DNA of 55,557 nucleotides from JBOICV01 sp050740255. GTDB taxonomy: Bacteria; Pseudomonadota; Gammaproteobacteria; Nevskiales; JBOICV01. Of this stretch, positions 26,468 to 35,572 are shown in pieces. The notes below the pieces were generated by a model. That model saw only the letters and a program-made list of their open reading frames with translations. It did not search any database and was not told the DNA's origin. Numbering within the stretch: position 1 is the first letter of the stretch; every line of letters starts with the position of its first letter. Where the stretch lies: contig JBOICV010000116.1 of NCBI GenBank assembly GCA_050740255.1, positions 1-55,557 of the forward strand. The letters are read 5' to 3'. The position numbers and the translations under genes were made by a program.

Positions 26468-27112
26468 TCAGCGGCCCAGTGCGATTCCGCCAAGCTTGAG
26501 AATATTGGGAACGGACATCAGCCCGGCCACGCCTGCGTCAGGCAAGGCATGGATACGGGTACCGGCGCTCAAGGGCAGGCTGGAGGCTTCGCCGATCTCC
26601 AGCGCGTCAAGAATGTCTACGGCTCGCTTGCCAAACTCGTGGCGGGATAAGCCGATCGCTTCGTAATAGAAGTTCTGCATGCATTGCCGCGAAATTAGCG
26701 TGAGGCTGACAAGCCGTCTATCCGTCGCAGGATCGCGGCCGGAATAGCGTAGCTGCGAGTTTGAGCCCGATCGCGTCCACGTCACGGCCGATAGCACTAC
26801 CCGGTTCTTGCTCAGGCTACGTTCGGCCTGACGAAATACTTCGGCGGATTTCTGCAGCAACTCGGCGCGGCCTTTTCCGTCCGTGAATGGCGCTCGCAAC
26901 CGGTAGGTCGCGGTCGTCAAGGCTTCGGTGCCGCCGGGGCTCCTATAGCTGGCCGCACCGCCGTCTGACTTTTCGACCCATTCCGCCGGCAGCGTGATTC
27001 GATCGACGGGACAGTTGAGCGAATCCTGCTCATCTGCAAGGCCGCTCTGCGCTACCAGTGCCAGCGCGATTGCGAGGCACAGTCGGCGCGTCGTGCTGCT
27101 TGCGTACTTCAT
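26468..27112 (-). CDS. Unrecognised secreted protein
   Basis: 214 residues with a signal peptide (Arg-rich start, Ala/Leu core, cleavage near GLADE). Two cysteines occur at widely spaced positions. The mature part looks mixed alpha/beta and no domain is recognised. It ends 19 bp from the convergent helical-repeat gene. Base composition resembles its neighbours. Confidence 0.55.
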   Translation of the reverse strand: MKYASSTTRRLCLAIALALVAQSGLADEQDSLNCPVDRITLPAEWVEKSDGGAASYRSPGGTEALTTATYRLRAPFTDGKGRAELLQKSAEVFRQAERSLSKNRVVLSAVTWTRSGSNSQLRYSGRDPATDRRLVSLTLISRQCMQNFYYEAIGLSRHEFGKRAVDILDALEIGEASSLPLSAGTRIHALPDAGVAGLMSVPNILKLGGIALGR

Positions 27113-27289
27113 GTCTTGACCCTCAGTAAAAAATCATGGAATGGTCAAAGACTAGAACCGCGCGCCGCCCCCGCAGAAAGAAAATGTTAAACGGTCGGAA
27201 ACGCGCGGCCTGCGGTTGCAAGGGGCGGTCACATCGAGCTCAGGTGGTGTCTCGGTTTCGATACTCGCGGGCGGACGTGCAACAAATAA

Positions 27290-27319
27290 GATTGCTTCGC
27301 CCTGCGGGCTCGCAATGAC
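27290..27319. repeat. Interspersed palindromic element, copy 1
   Basis: A 30-bp imperfect hairpin: ATTGC at one end pairs with GCAAT at the other and GCCC with GGGC around a TGC loop. It is identical base for base to 29395-29424. Nearby, 27351-27369, CCCCGGACTCGATCCGGGG is a second palindromic repeat type common in proteobacterial intergenic DNA. These two are the only notable content of the gap 27113-27384. Confidence 0.8.
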
Positions 27320-27384
27320 GGCCCCCCCCGCGACCAGCTCAGAGCTTGCCCCGGACTCGATCCGGGGACAGGCCCGTCCTGAGT

Positions 27385-29322
27385 TCAGCTGAAGTTGAAA
27401 CCGATCAGGTTGAAGCTATGCAGCGACCACAGGAACAAAACGCATAACAACGCGATCACGCTGTACTGCGCGCGTCCATAGCGGGTCCACCAGCCCTTAC
27501 GCCATGCCTGCCAGGCCAGATAGACGACCGCCAGTGTGAGCGGGATAGCCAGCAAGGGCAGCGCCAGGGCGTAATACAGCAGGGCGGGCCAACCGGCTGC
27601 CAGGTCCTTGCTCAGCGGCAAAAAGGACAGGACCAGCATGATCACGAAGGCAATATTGATTGCCGCAACAGTCGCGGCCAGTCGCCGTGCGCGGCGGGCG
27701 TTCGGCTCAGCCTTGCGATCAGCCCGCCAATGACGCAATGCACTAATGATGGCGGCCACGAAGCACAGCAGGGCAAAGGCGAGAAACAGGCCCAGCATTT
27801 CGGTCGTTTCCCACCAGGCCAGCTTGTGGGCGACGAACGGTCCGACCAGAAGGTACTCAAGCTCGCCGTCTTCATTCTCGCTGAAGGCCATCATCTGATC
27901 GCCATCCACCTCCCGAAACATCTTCGGTGCAACCTCGACGAATGGCGCAGCGTTTGGGCCGGCGCCGAGCAGCAGGGTGTCGTTCTCGGTGGGCGTAACC
28001 TTGATTGTGAACAAGGGACGCAATATCTTCTCGATAGTGGTATGAGAGTGTCGATCAGGCAGGTAGCTGCCGGCGTAATGGCTGGCGCGCTCGGCAAAGC
28101 CTTCGGGCGGCGTCAGCTTGGGTAGTTCGGCCGGGTAGTAACGGTCCATGAAGGCTTTGAGCAGATCGCGGTGGGTGCTCAGCGGCAGCGCCGTTGCCGT
28201 ATTCACCGAAACGAAGATACCGACATCCTCTTCCGTCAACAGGTTGAGGTCGGAGAAGAACCACTGCGATCCGCCGTTATGCCAGACCAGGCGGCGCCCA
28301 TTGATGTACTTCTCGACGAAGCCCAGACCGACGCCAGCAAGGTAGGGGCTGGGACTGAGCATGCGGCTGTGCATCAGCTTGGCCGTGTCTTCCTGCAGTA
28401 TCCGTTTTCCGCGATAGGCGCCGTGGTTAAGGTGCGCAATCATGAACCTGGCCATATCGGTGGCGGTGGCCCACATACTGCCCGCCGGCACAAACGGCAA
28501 GTTGAAGTATTCGATGCCCTTGGCATCGAACCTGCCTGCCTCGTATTTATAGCCTTTGGATAACCGGTCCGCCAATTCCGACGGCTCCGGTTGGCGGAAA
28601 CTGCTGCTGCGCATGTCCAGTGGCTCGAAGATGTTCTGCTCAACGTACTCGGCGTAGCTCATCCCCGATACGTTGGCGACAATCAGCCCCGCCAGCGCCG
28701 CGCCCCAGTTCGAATACGACAGGTTCTTGGCCTCAGTAGTCGGCGGCCGTACGCGCGCCGGCATGTGCGCGGCCAAACCCTCGGCGGCTTGCTCCATTTC
28801 TTCAAGCGACCTGACGAGCAGACCCACCACGCGGTCTTCCAGGCCCGGGGTGTGGGTGAACAGATTACGCACGGTAATCGGCTGCTCAAACGTATCCGGA
28901 ATCTGGAACTGGGTCAGATAGGTATTGACGTCGGCATCCAGCTCAACCTTGCCCTGTTCCACCAGTTGCATCAGCGCGGTCCAGGTCATCAGCTTGCCGA
29001 TCGAGCCGGGCCGGAACAGCGTCTTGTCCGCCACAACCGGGATTTGTTTGTCTACGTCGGCGTAACCATAGCCCTTGGCGAAGAACAACTCGCCGTCCTT
29101 GACCACCGCAATCGTCGCGCCGGCGATATGTTGGGCGCGTAGATGTGCGGCCATGATGCCGTCTATGAACGCTTCCAGCTCCTGCGGGCTTTTCAGCCCC
29201 GCACCCTCGGTGATCGGTACCGGCGAGACGCCCGGGATGGTTTGGTAAGCCAGCGCGGCGGCCTGCGTAGCGCAGGACGCAAGCATCAGCGCAGCGCTGA
29301 AAATTGTTTTGATTAGCTTCAT
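27385..29322 (-). CDS. Class-C beta-lactamase-fold serine hydrolase with C-terminal membrane domain
   Basis: About 645 residues from the ATG at 29322, chosen because AAGGA lies 8 bp upstream and it begins a signal peptide (MKLIK, cleavage near TQAAA). The catalytic domain has the S-x-x-K motif SIGK and the Y-x-N motif YSN, with WHNGGSQW standing in for the third (H-x-G-like) motif. These are S12 serine hydrolase/penicillin-binding features. Four or five transmembrane helices occupy the last 150 residues. The enzyme is therefore anchored with its active site in the periplasm. Substrate possibilities include D-amino-acid peptides or esters. Confidence 0.85.
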   Translation of the reverse strand: MKLIKTIFSAALMLASCATQAAALAYQTIPGVSPVPITEGAGLKSPQELEAFIDGIMAAHLRAQHIAGATIAVVKDGELFFAKGYGYADVDKQIPVVADKTLFRPGSIGKLMTWTALMQLVEQGKVELDADVNTYLTQFQIPDTFEQPITVRNLFTHTPGLEDRVVGLLVRSLEEMEQAAEGLAAHMPARVRPPTTEAKNLSYSNWGAALAGLIVANVSGMSYAEYVEQNIFEPLDMRSSSFRQPEPSELADRLSKGYKYEAGRFDAKGIEYFNLPFVPAGSMWATATDMARFMIAHLNHGAYRGKRILQEDTAKLMHSRMLSPSPYLAGVGLGFVEKYINGRRLVWHNGGSQWFFSDLNLLTEEDVGIFVSVNTATALPLSTHRDLLKAFMDRYYPAELPKLTPPEGFAERASHYAGSYLPDRHSHTTIEKILRPLFTIKVTPTENDTLLLGAGPNAAPFVEVAPKMFREVDGDQMMAFSENEDGELEYLLVGPFVAHKLAWWETTEMLGLFLAFALLCFVAAIISALRHWRADRKAEPNARRARRLAATVAAINIAFVIMLVLSFLPLSKDLAAGWPALLYYALALPLLAIPLTLAVVYLAWQAWRKGWWTRYGRAQYSVIALLCVLFLWSLHSFNLIGFNFS

Positions 29323-29394
29323 CGTTGTCGTCCTTTTGTATTTCAACGGTGTCTCAACTTTGATTCCGGTCGGCGGCGTGGCAAAAAAAAACGA

Positions 29395-29424
29395 GATTGC
29401 TTCGCCCTGCGGGCTCGCAATGAC
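29395..29424. repeat. Interspersed palindromic element, copy 2
   Basis: Identical to 27290-27319 and in the same orientation. It lies between the serine-hydrolase start and the response-regulator stop. Two copies 2.1 kb apart flank exactly one gene. Confidence 0.8.
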
Positions 29425-29470
29425 AGGCCTGTGGAGTACTCGCTTGTTTTGACCCCCTGCGTAAGCTGCA

Positions 29471-30175
29471 TTAAACGGTGGTTTGCTCGCGGAACACGCG
29501 TGCCTGCCGGCGCGAGATTTCGATTTCCGGCCCGCCGCGCAACTGCGCATGCAGGCGTCCGCTCACGCCCAGTTCCACACTCTCGACGAAACTCAGGTTG
29601 ATGATCTGCCGGCGATTGGCGCGGAAAAAGCGCTTGGGGTCCAGGCGTTGCTCGAGCGCCGTCAGCGGGCGGCCGAGCGTGGGTTGGCGGCTGCCCCATA
29701 ATAGGCGCACATAATTACCGTCCGCCGTAAACAGCGCGACCTCGCTCAGCGGCACAAACCAGCAGCGCGGCCCGTCGCGCACGAACAATTGTTCCAGCGC
29801 CGCGCCCGCGACAGCGGGCGCATCGCCAGCCCGGCGCCTGACCTTCGCCAGCGCCGCGGCGAGGCGCTCCGGCTCGATCGGCTTGAGCAGATAGTCCAGC
29901 GCGTTGACTTCGAAGGCGCGCACCGCGTGCTGATCGTAGGCCGTGGTGAACACGACCAGCGGCGCCTGCTCCAGACGTTCCAGCAAATCGAAGCCCGAGC
30001 CGCCGGGCATCTTGATATCCAGGAACAGCAGCTCCGGGCTCAGCGCTTCGATCTGGCGCGCCGCCTCCTTGATGTTCTCGGCCTCCCCGCAAATCTCGAT
30101 CCAGGGAAACTCCACCAGCAGGCGCCGCAGCTCGCGCCGCGCCAGCGGCTCGTCGTCAATCAGCAGCGCTTTCAT
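29471..30175 (-). CDS. LytTR-type response regulator
   Basis: 234 residues. A receiver domain (1-115) has acidic pair DD7-8, phospho-acceptor Asp53 (FLDIKMPG), Thr in VFTTAY and Lys in LLKPIEP. The C-terminal LytTR DNA-binding domain (about 130-230) contains ADGNYVRL and the FFRANRRQIINL motif. It is an AlgR/LytR-type regulator. Its ATG overlaps the stop of the kinase gene (ATGA), so the pair is translationally coupled. The serine hydrolase that follows is a possible target, judged from position only. Confidence 0.92.
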   Translation of the reverse strand: MKALLIDDEPLARRELRRLLVEFPWIEICGEAENIKEAARQIEALSPELLFLDIKMPGGSGFDLLERLEQAPLVVFTTAYDQHAVRAFEVNALDYLLKPIEPERLAAALAKVRRRAGDAPAVAGAALEQLFVRDGPRCWFVPLSEVALFTADGNYVRLLWGSRQPTLGRPLTALEQRLDPKRFFRANRRQIINLSFVESVELGVSGRLHAQLRGGPEIEISRRQARVFREQTTV

Positions 30176-31456
30176 GGGCGCAGCGGCAGCCGGATGCGCG
30201 CCAGCGCGCGCTCTGGTTCGGACAAATCCAGCTCCAGACTCGCCGCCGTGCCAAACAACAGGCGCAAGCGTTCCGCGCTATTGCGCAGGCCGATGCCCTC
30301 GTGCGCCGGCGAGATCGGCCCCACCGGACGCGGATTCTCGACTTGCAGCGCCAGTGCGTCGCCGGCAACGCCGGCCGATATCCGCAGCACACCGCCCGCC
30401 GGCAGTTCGGCGATGCCGTGCTTGATCGCGTTCTCGACTACGGTCTGCAGCAGCATCACCGGAATGCGCACGCGCATCGCTGCGGCTGAAATGTCGCGCT
30501 CGATTTTGAGCCGCTCGCCCAGCCGCAGCGCTTCAAGCTGCAGGTAATCGTCCACCATCGCCAGCTCCTGCTCCAGCGTGACCAGTTCCTCCTGGCCGGC
30601 GCCAAGCGTATAGCGCAGCGTGCGCGCGAGCTCGGTCACGGCGTGCTGCGCGCGCGCCGGTTGGCCGGCGATGAGCGCGCACCGAGTTGAGTGAATTGAA
30701 CAGGAAGTGCGGATTGAGCTGGGATTTAAGCAGGCGCAACTCCGCCTGCTGCAAAGCACGCGCCAGTTCTACCTGTTGCAGTTCCGCCCAGTGGCGTTTC
30801 CTTCTGCTGAGAATGATGAAATAAATGAGCATCCATATCCAGAAGACCGGCGCCCATTGGATGGCTTGCTGCAGCTGCAGCGCCCATGAAGGAATACTCC
30901 CGAGTCCCTGCTGCATCATGATGAGGCGCTGCTCTTGCATCGCGAGGCACTGCTGTTGATCCTCAAGGCGTTGTTGCTGCATCGCGCGGCAATGCTGTTG
31001 CATCGCGAGCCTCAGCTGTTGAATCGCGACATCCATCTGTTGCGCGGCTACATTCATCTGTGGAGTCGTGGAATCCGATTGATAAACCGCAAAGCCTTTA
31101 TGGAGGGCAGAGACCGCCATGAAACTTTGGGCCAATCCCAGTGGAAGGCTGAGAATCAGACCGGCAAGCAGCACGCGCGGCGTTAGCGCGAGCGCGCTGC
31201 GTGCGTCCCAGCGGCGATGCCGAATGAACCTGCGCAGCCCGTGGGCCAACGCCAGCCCGCCGGTGTGCAAGGCCAGCAACTCCATTGTCGCCAGCGGCCA
31301 CGCAATTCCGAGGAGAAACACCGCAGCGTAAATCTGGGATAGGGCGTATCCGTACCAGCCCGTCAACTGGCAGGCCCAGTAAGCTCTGGGGGAACCGGGC
31401 GGCGGCGGTGACGGCAATTCGGTTTCGCTTCGGCCCATCGGTAGTCCCAAGCCCAA
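30172..31456 (-). pseudogene. LytS-type histidine kinase gene with a frameshift
   Basis: The N-terminal frame (31456 to about 30675) encodes four hydrophobic segments (about 38-52, 55-72, 94-112, 200-217) and then the His-kinase motif NPHFLFNSLNS with His250. The reading then breaks. The continuation (ALIAGQPARAQHAV, then the N-box VVENAIKHG and the ATPase C-terminus) is in another frame down to 30172. A loss of one CG pair in the GCGCGC run at 30675-30680 explains it. Between the third and fourth membrane segments lie seven tandem heptads (30908-31057). It may be a true mutation or a sequencing error; otherwise the gene looks intact. Confidence 0.8.
30908..31057 (-). repeat. Tandem heptad (21-bp) repeats inside the kinase sensor
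   Basis: Residues 134-182 of the kinase are seven consecutive 7-residue units such as MDVAIQQ, LRLAMQQ and QCLAMQE, rich in Gln and Met. At the DNA level they are imperfect 21-bp repeats. A coiled coil in the extracytoplasmic loop is likely. Confidence 0.8.
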
Positions 31457-31572
31457 GTCTGAAGGACAAGATTATGGCCGCAGCTTTACGGTGCTGGCGA
31501 AAACATGGCGAACGGTCGAATATGCACGGCGAACGGTCACGGACCCGATACTGGGTTGTACCGGGCTCAGCC

Positions 31573-32790
31573 TCACTCCACTCCGGAACTTTCCCGCGTT
31601 ACCGAAAAACCCGCCTGCTTGAGCGCGGCAATAATCCGCTGCGCATGGGTCTCATCCTGCGCTTCGACGAGTGCGTCGAGAACCGCGTCGCGGGGATGGC
31701 GGATGACCTGCAGGCGCTGGTGATGCACCTGCACGATATTGCCGCCCGCCTGGCCGATGGCCGCGGCAACGCGGCCCAGAAAGCCGGGGCTGTCTTCAAT
31801 CTCGATCCGCAGATGCACCAGCCGTGATTCCAGCACCAACTGGCGCATCAGCACCGACGCCAGCAGGCGCGTGTCAATGTTGCCGCCGCTGAGAATCAGG
31901 CCGACTTTGCGTCCTGCGAACAATTCCGGCCGCGTCAGCACCGCGGCGAGTCCGGCTGCGCCCGCACCTTCGACCACCACTTTCTCGATGTTCACGAGCA
32001 AGCCGGTCGCCCGCTCCAGCGCCGTCTCCGGCACCTGGATATAGTCATCCACCCGTTCGCGAATGATCGGCAGGTTGGTCTTGCCGACGTTCATCACCGC
32101 GATGCCCTCGGCGATGGTGCGGCCGCCTTTGGGCTGCTGTGGCGAGTGGGTGACCGCAGCCCAGGCTGAGCAATAGCCCTCGGATTCGACGCCGATGATC
32201 TTGATGCCGGGCTTGATGGCTTTCGCCGCAATCGCGCAGCCGGCGATCAGGCCGCCGCCGCCAATGGGGACGACCAGCGTGTCCAGCTCCGGCTGCTGCG
32301 CCAGCATTTCCAGCGCTACCGTGCCCTGCCCGGCCAGCACCAGCGGATCGTCATAGGGGTGCACCAGGGTCAGCCCTTCCGCGACCAGACGCTCGGTCTC
32401 GGTTTGCGCCTCGGCCAGCGTGTTGCCGTGCAAAACAACTTTGCCACCCAGCTCCCGCGTGTTGCGTACTTTGGTGAAGGGCGTGTTGATGGGCATCACG
32501 ATAGTGCTGTGAAGGCCCATGCGTGTTGCGTGGTAAGCCACCGCCTGCGCATGATTGCCCGCCGACAGGGCCACCACACCCGCTGCGCGCTCGCGGTCGC
32601 TCAGGCTGTGCAGCTTGTTGAGCGCACCCCGTTCCTTGAACGAGGCCGTGAATTGCAGGTTTTCGAACTTCAGAAAAATCTGTGCGCCGCACAGCCGCGA
32701 CAGCACTCGCGACGGCTGACAGGCGGTGCGCGTCACCTGCCCTTCGAGCAGTCTGGCGGCGGCGTGGATGTCGTTTACGGTGATAGCCAT
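31573..32790 (-). CDS. ilvA: Biodegradative/biosynthetic threonine dehydratase with ACT domain
   Basis: About 405 residues from the ATG at 32790. The PLP-binding Lys lies in ASFKERGALNKL, the phosphate-binding glycine loop is GGGGL and a Ser/Gly motif is in ILSGGNID. The C-terminal 80 residues form an ACT domain (LRIEIEDSPGFLGRVAAAIGQ). The protein converts threonine to 2-oxobutanoate and ammonia. The single ACT domain and the length fit the shorter type found in many proteobacteria. It lies 42 bp after lpd and could be co-transcribed with the branched-chain operon, to which its product 2-oxobutanoate is also a substrate. Confidence 0.9.
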   Translation of the reverse strand: MAITVNDIHAAARLLEGQVTRTACQPSRVLSRLCGAQIFLKFENLQFTASFKERGALNKLHSLSDRERAAGVVALSAGNHAQAVAYHATRMGLHSTIVMPINTPFTKVRNTRELGGKVVLHGNTLAEAQTETERLVAEGLTLVHPYDDPLVLAGQGTVALEMLAQQPELDTLVVPIGGGGLIAGCAIAAKAIKPGIKIIGVESEGYCSAWAAVTHSPQQPKGGRTIAEGIAVMNVGKTNLPIIRERVDDYIQVPETALERATGLLVNIEKVVVEGAGAAGLAAVLTRPELFAGRKVGLILSGGNIDTRLLASVLMRQLVLESRLVHLRIEIEDSPGFLGRVAAAIGQAGGNIVQVHHQRLQVIRHPRDAVLDALVEAQDETHAQRIIAALKQAGFSVTRESSGVE

Positions 32791-32832
32791 AGGCTTTTGC
32801 CGGATTGACAAGAGGTGTCGATCGGAATCGCC

Positions 32833-34245
32833 CTAGATATGAATCGGGTGCCCGAGGGCGGCGAGCGCCGCCTCCGGCAGGGCTTCCGACAAGGTCGGGT
32901 GCGCGTGGATCGTCAGCGCAATGTCTTCCAGACTTGCGCCCATTTCCAGCGCGTGCACGAACTCGCCGGACAGCTCCGACGCATGTGCGCCCACCGCATC
33001 AATGCCCAGCACGACATGATTGTCCTTGCGCGCGGTCACGCGGACAAAGCCGCCATCCTCACCCGCCTGCATGCTCAGGGCACGGCCATTGGCGGCAAAG
33101 GGAAAGTTGCCGGTAATCACCTCATGACCTTTTGCTTTTGCGGCAGCCGGCGACAGGCCGACGCTGACAATTTCCGGATCGGTAAAGCACACCGCCGGGA
33201 TGGCAACGGGATCGAAGCGGCGCGGGATGCCCGCAATAATCTCGGCCACCATCTCACCCTGGGCCGAGGCCTTGTGCGCGAGCATGGGTTCGCCGACCAG
33301 ATCGCCAATCGCCCAGACATTGCGCATGCTGGTGCGGCACTGGTCGTCAACCTTGATGAAGGCTCCCTGCATATCCACCGCCATGTTCTCCAAACCCCAG
33401 CCCTGGGTCAGCGGCTGACGGCCGACGGTCACCAGCAGCTTGTCGCAGGCCAGTTGCAGGCCTTCGCCCGTCGCCGTCTCGGCTTGCAGACTCGCGCCTT
33501 CACTGCCGCGTTGCAAACTCCTGGCCTTGCTGTTCAGGTGCACGGCGACATCGTGCTGTTTCAGCCAGCGCGCCACCGGGCGGGTCAGCGCCAGGTCGTA
33601 CTGCGGCAAGATGCGTTCGGCTGCTTCAACAAAGCTCACCGCGGCACCCATCTTGCGCAGGGCGATGCCCAGTTCCAGTCCGATATAGCCGGCGCCGACG
33701 ATCACAACCCTGGCTGGCAGGCGATCGAGCACGAGCGTCTCGGTGGAAGAAATGACGGTGTCATCGAACGGCAGGCCGGGTAATTCAGTGGGCCGCGAAC
33801 CATTGGCCAGAATCACATGCTCAGCGCTGATGCTGACCACCCCGTCCTTAGTTTCGACCGTGCAAGTCCTCGCGTCGGAAAAGCGCGCCCACCCCTGCAC
33901 GGTGCGAACCTTGGCTTTCTTCAGCAACGCGGTAACGCCGCTATCGAGCTTGTCCACGACCGTTTCTTTCCAGCGGACGGCAGCGCCCAGGTCGAATTGC
34001 GGCGCGCTGGTGAGTTTGATGCCCTGCGCACCTTCACCGAAGTGTTTGCGCATCTGCTCGAACTTGTCGGCGACCTGAATCAGCGCCTTGGACGGAATAC
34101 AGCCGCGGATCAGACAGGTGCCGCCCAGGCGATCCGCCTCCACCAGCACGGTGTCGAGGCCGAGCTGGCCGGCCCGAATGGCCGCCACATAACCGCCCGG
34201 GCCGCCGCCAATGACCAGCACCTTCGCCTTGATCGGTTTGCTCAT
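32833..34245 (-). CDS. lpdV: Dihydrolipoyl dehydrogenase, E3 of the branched-chain complex
   Basis: 470 residues. The FAD motif GGGPGGYVAA lies at 13-22. The redox-active disulfide is in GGTCLIRGCIPSK (Cys44, Cys49). The NAD motif is GAGYIGLELG, and the C-terminal HAHPTLSEA carries the active-site His-Glu pair. It reoxidises dihydrolipoyl groups on E2. It follows the E2 gene by 3 bp. The position shows that it is the E3 dedicated to this complex. Confidence 0.95.
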   Translation of the reverse strand: MSKPIKAKVLVIGGGPGGYVAAIRAGQLGLDTVLVEADRLGGTCLIRGCIPSKALIQVADKFEQMRKHFGEGAQGIKLTSAPQFDLGAAVRWKETVVDKLDSGVTALLKKAKVRTVQGWARFSDARTCTVETKDGVVSISAEHVILANGSRPTELPGLPFDDTVISSTETLVLDRLPARVVIVGAGYIGLELGIALRKMGAAVSFVEAAERILPQYDLALTRPVARWLKQHDVAVHLNSKARSLQRGSEGASLQAETATGEGLQLACDKLLVTVGRQPLTQGWGLENMAVDMQGAFIKVDDQCRTSMRNVWAIGDLVGEPMLAHKASAQGEMVAEIIAGIPRRFDPVAIPAVCFTDPEIVSVGLSPAAAKAKGHEVITGNFPFAANGRALSMQAGEDGGFVRVTARKDNHVVLGIDAVGAHASELSGEFVHALEMGASLEDIALTIHAHPTLSEALPEAALAALGHPIHI

Positions 34246-34248
34246 GTC

Positions 34249-35571
34249 TTAGCCGCCAGCCAGGGCGCCGGGTTGCTCCAGCAGACGCTTGATGCGCTGG
34301 ATGAAAGCCGCGGCGTTCCAGCCGTCCACGATGCGGTGATCGAAAGACGAAGACAGGTTCATCATCTTGCGTACCGTGATCGCGCCGGCGCGCACCACCG
34401 GCCGCTCGACGATATTGTTGACGCCGATGATGGCCACCTCGGGCGCGTTGATGATCGGGGTCGAGGCGATACCGCCCATGACGCCGAGGCTGGTGATGGT
34501 GATCGAAGAACCGGACAGCTCTTCGCGGGTCGCCTTGCCCGCGCGTGCCGCCTCGGCCAGACGCTTGATCTCGGCGGCAGCCGACCAGAGATCAAGCATC
34601 TCCGCATGTCTGATGACCGGCACGACCAGGCCCTTGGGTGTCTGGGTGGCGATACCGATGTGCAGTGCGTGATGTTGGGTCAGGATGCCGGCGTCGTCGT
34701 CGAAAGTGGCGTTGACCTGGGGAAACTCGGCGGCCACTTCCACCAGCGCTTGCAGCAGAAACGGCAGCAGCGTGAGCTTGGCCTGCTCCGGGTGGCGCTG
34801 CTCGTTCAAGCGCAGACGCAGCGCTTCCAGTTCGGTCACGTCCACTTCCTCGACGTAAGCGAAGTGCGGTATGCGCTGCTTGGAGCGCTGCATCGCCTCG
34901 GCAATCTTGCGGCGCAAACCGACTATTTTTATTTCATCCGCGCCTTCGCGCCGCACACGCGCCGACGCCGCGGGGCGTGAACCCGCAGCGATATAGGCAT
35001 CCACATCCGCCTGCGTGACGCGATGGGCGGGGCCGCTGCCGGGAATGTAGGCCAGATGAATACCCAGCTCACGCGCGCGCTGGCGCACGGCTGGCGAAGC
35101 CAGCGGTTTTTCGCCGACCGGTCGCGGCAGGCCGCCGGCGCCAGGCCGGAGAGTGGCGCCAAGCGCTGCGGTCGCGCGCTTCGGCGCTTCGACTGCGACG
35201 GCTTTTGCTGCTGCTTTCGCCGTGGGCGGCGGCGCCGTTGGTGTTACCGGCGGCGCTGCTGTGGACCGGGATTTGGACTGAACCGCGGTCGGCACCGGCG
35301 AGCGGCTTTGCGTGTTGTCGTCACCCTCGCCCGCTACTTCAATGATGATTAGCGGCGCACCGACCGCAATCATGTCGCCCACCGCGCCGCCCAGTTCCAG
35401 CACCGTGCCGTTCACCGACGCGGGGATCTCCACCGCCGCCTTGTCGGTCAACATATCCACCAGCACCTGGTCCTCCGTGACGGTATCGCCCACCGCGACA
35501 TGCCACTGGGCGATCTCGGACTCGGCGATGCCTTCGCCGATGTCGGGGAGTTTGAAGACGCGGCGGCCCAT
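34249..35571 (-). CDS. bkdB: Branched-chain alpha-keto acid dehydrogenase E2 (lipoamide acyltransferase)
   Basis: 440 residues. The lipoyl domain (1-80) has the lipoylated Lys44 in DMLTDKAAVEIP. A Pro/Ala/Thr linker follows, then a peripheral-subunit-binding domain (about 155-195, SPAVRQRARELGI). The catalytic CAT-like core ends with SFDHRIVDG, the His and Asp of the active site. It transfers branched acyl groups to CoA in the cytoplasm. The single lipoyl domain is normal for BkdB. It is spaced one base from the E1-beta gene. Confidence 0.95.
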   Translation of the reverse strand: MGRRVFKLPDIGEGIAESEIAQWHVAVGDTVTEDQVLVDMLTDKAAVEIPASVNGTVLELGGAVGDMIAVGAPLIIIEVAGEGDDNTQSRSPVPTAVQSKSRSTAAPPVTPTAPPPTAKAAAKAVAVEAPKRATAALGATLRPGAGGLPRPVGEKPLASPAVRQRARELGIHLAYIPGSGPAHRVTQADVDAYIAAGSRPAASARVRREGADEIKIVGLRRKIAEAMQRSKQRIPHFAYVEEVDVTELEALRLRLNEQRHPEQAKLTLLPFLLQALVEVAAEFPQVNATFDDDAGILTQHHALHIGIATQTPKGLVVPVIRHAEMLDLWSAAAEIKRLAEAARAGKATREELSGSSITITSLGVMGGIASTPIINAPEVAIIGVNNIVERPVVRAGAITVRKMMNLSSSFDHRIVDGWNAAAFIQRIKRLLEQPGALAGG

Positions 35572-35572
35572 T

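Noticed and set aside
30908..31057. Repeats resembling a CRISPR-like array
   Set aside because: The units are 21 bp, in frame, without unique spacers, and encode protein heptads inside the kinase.
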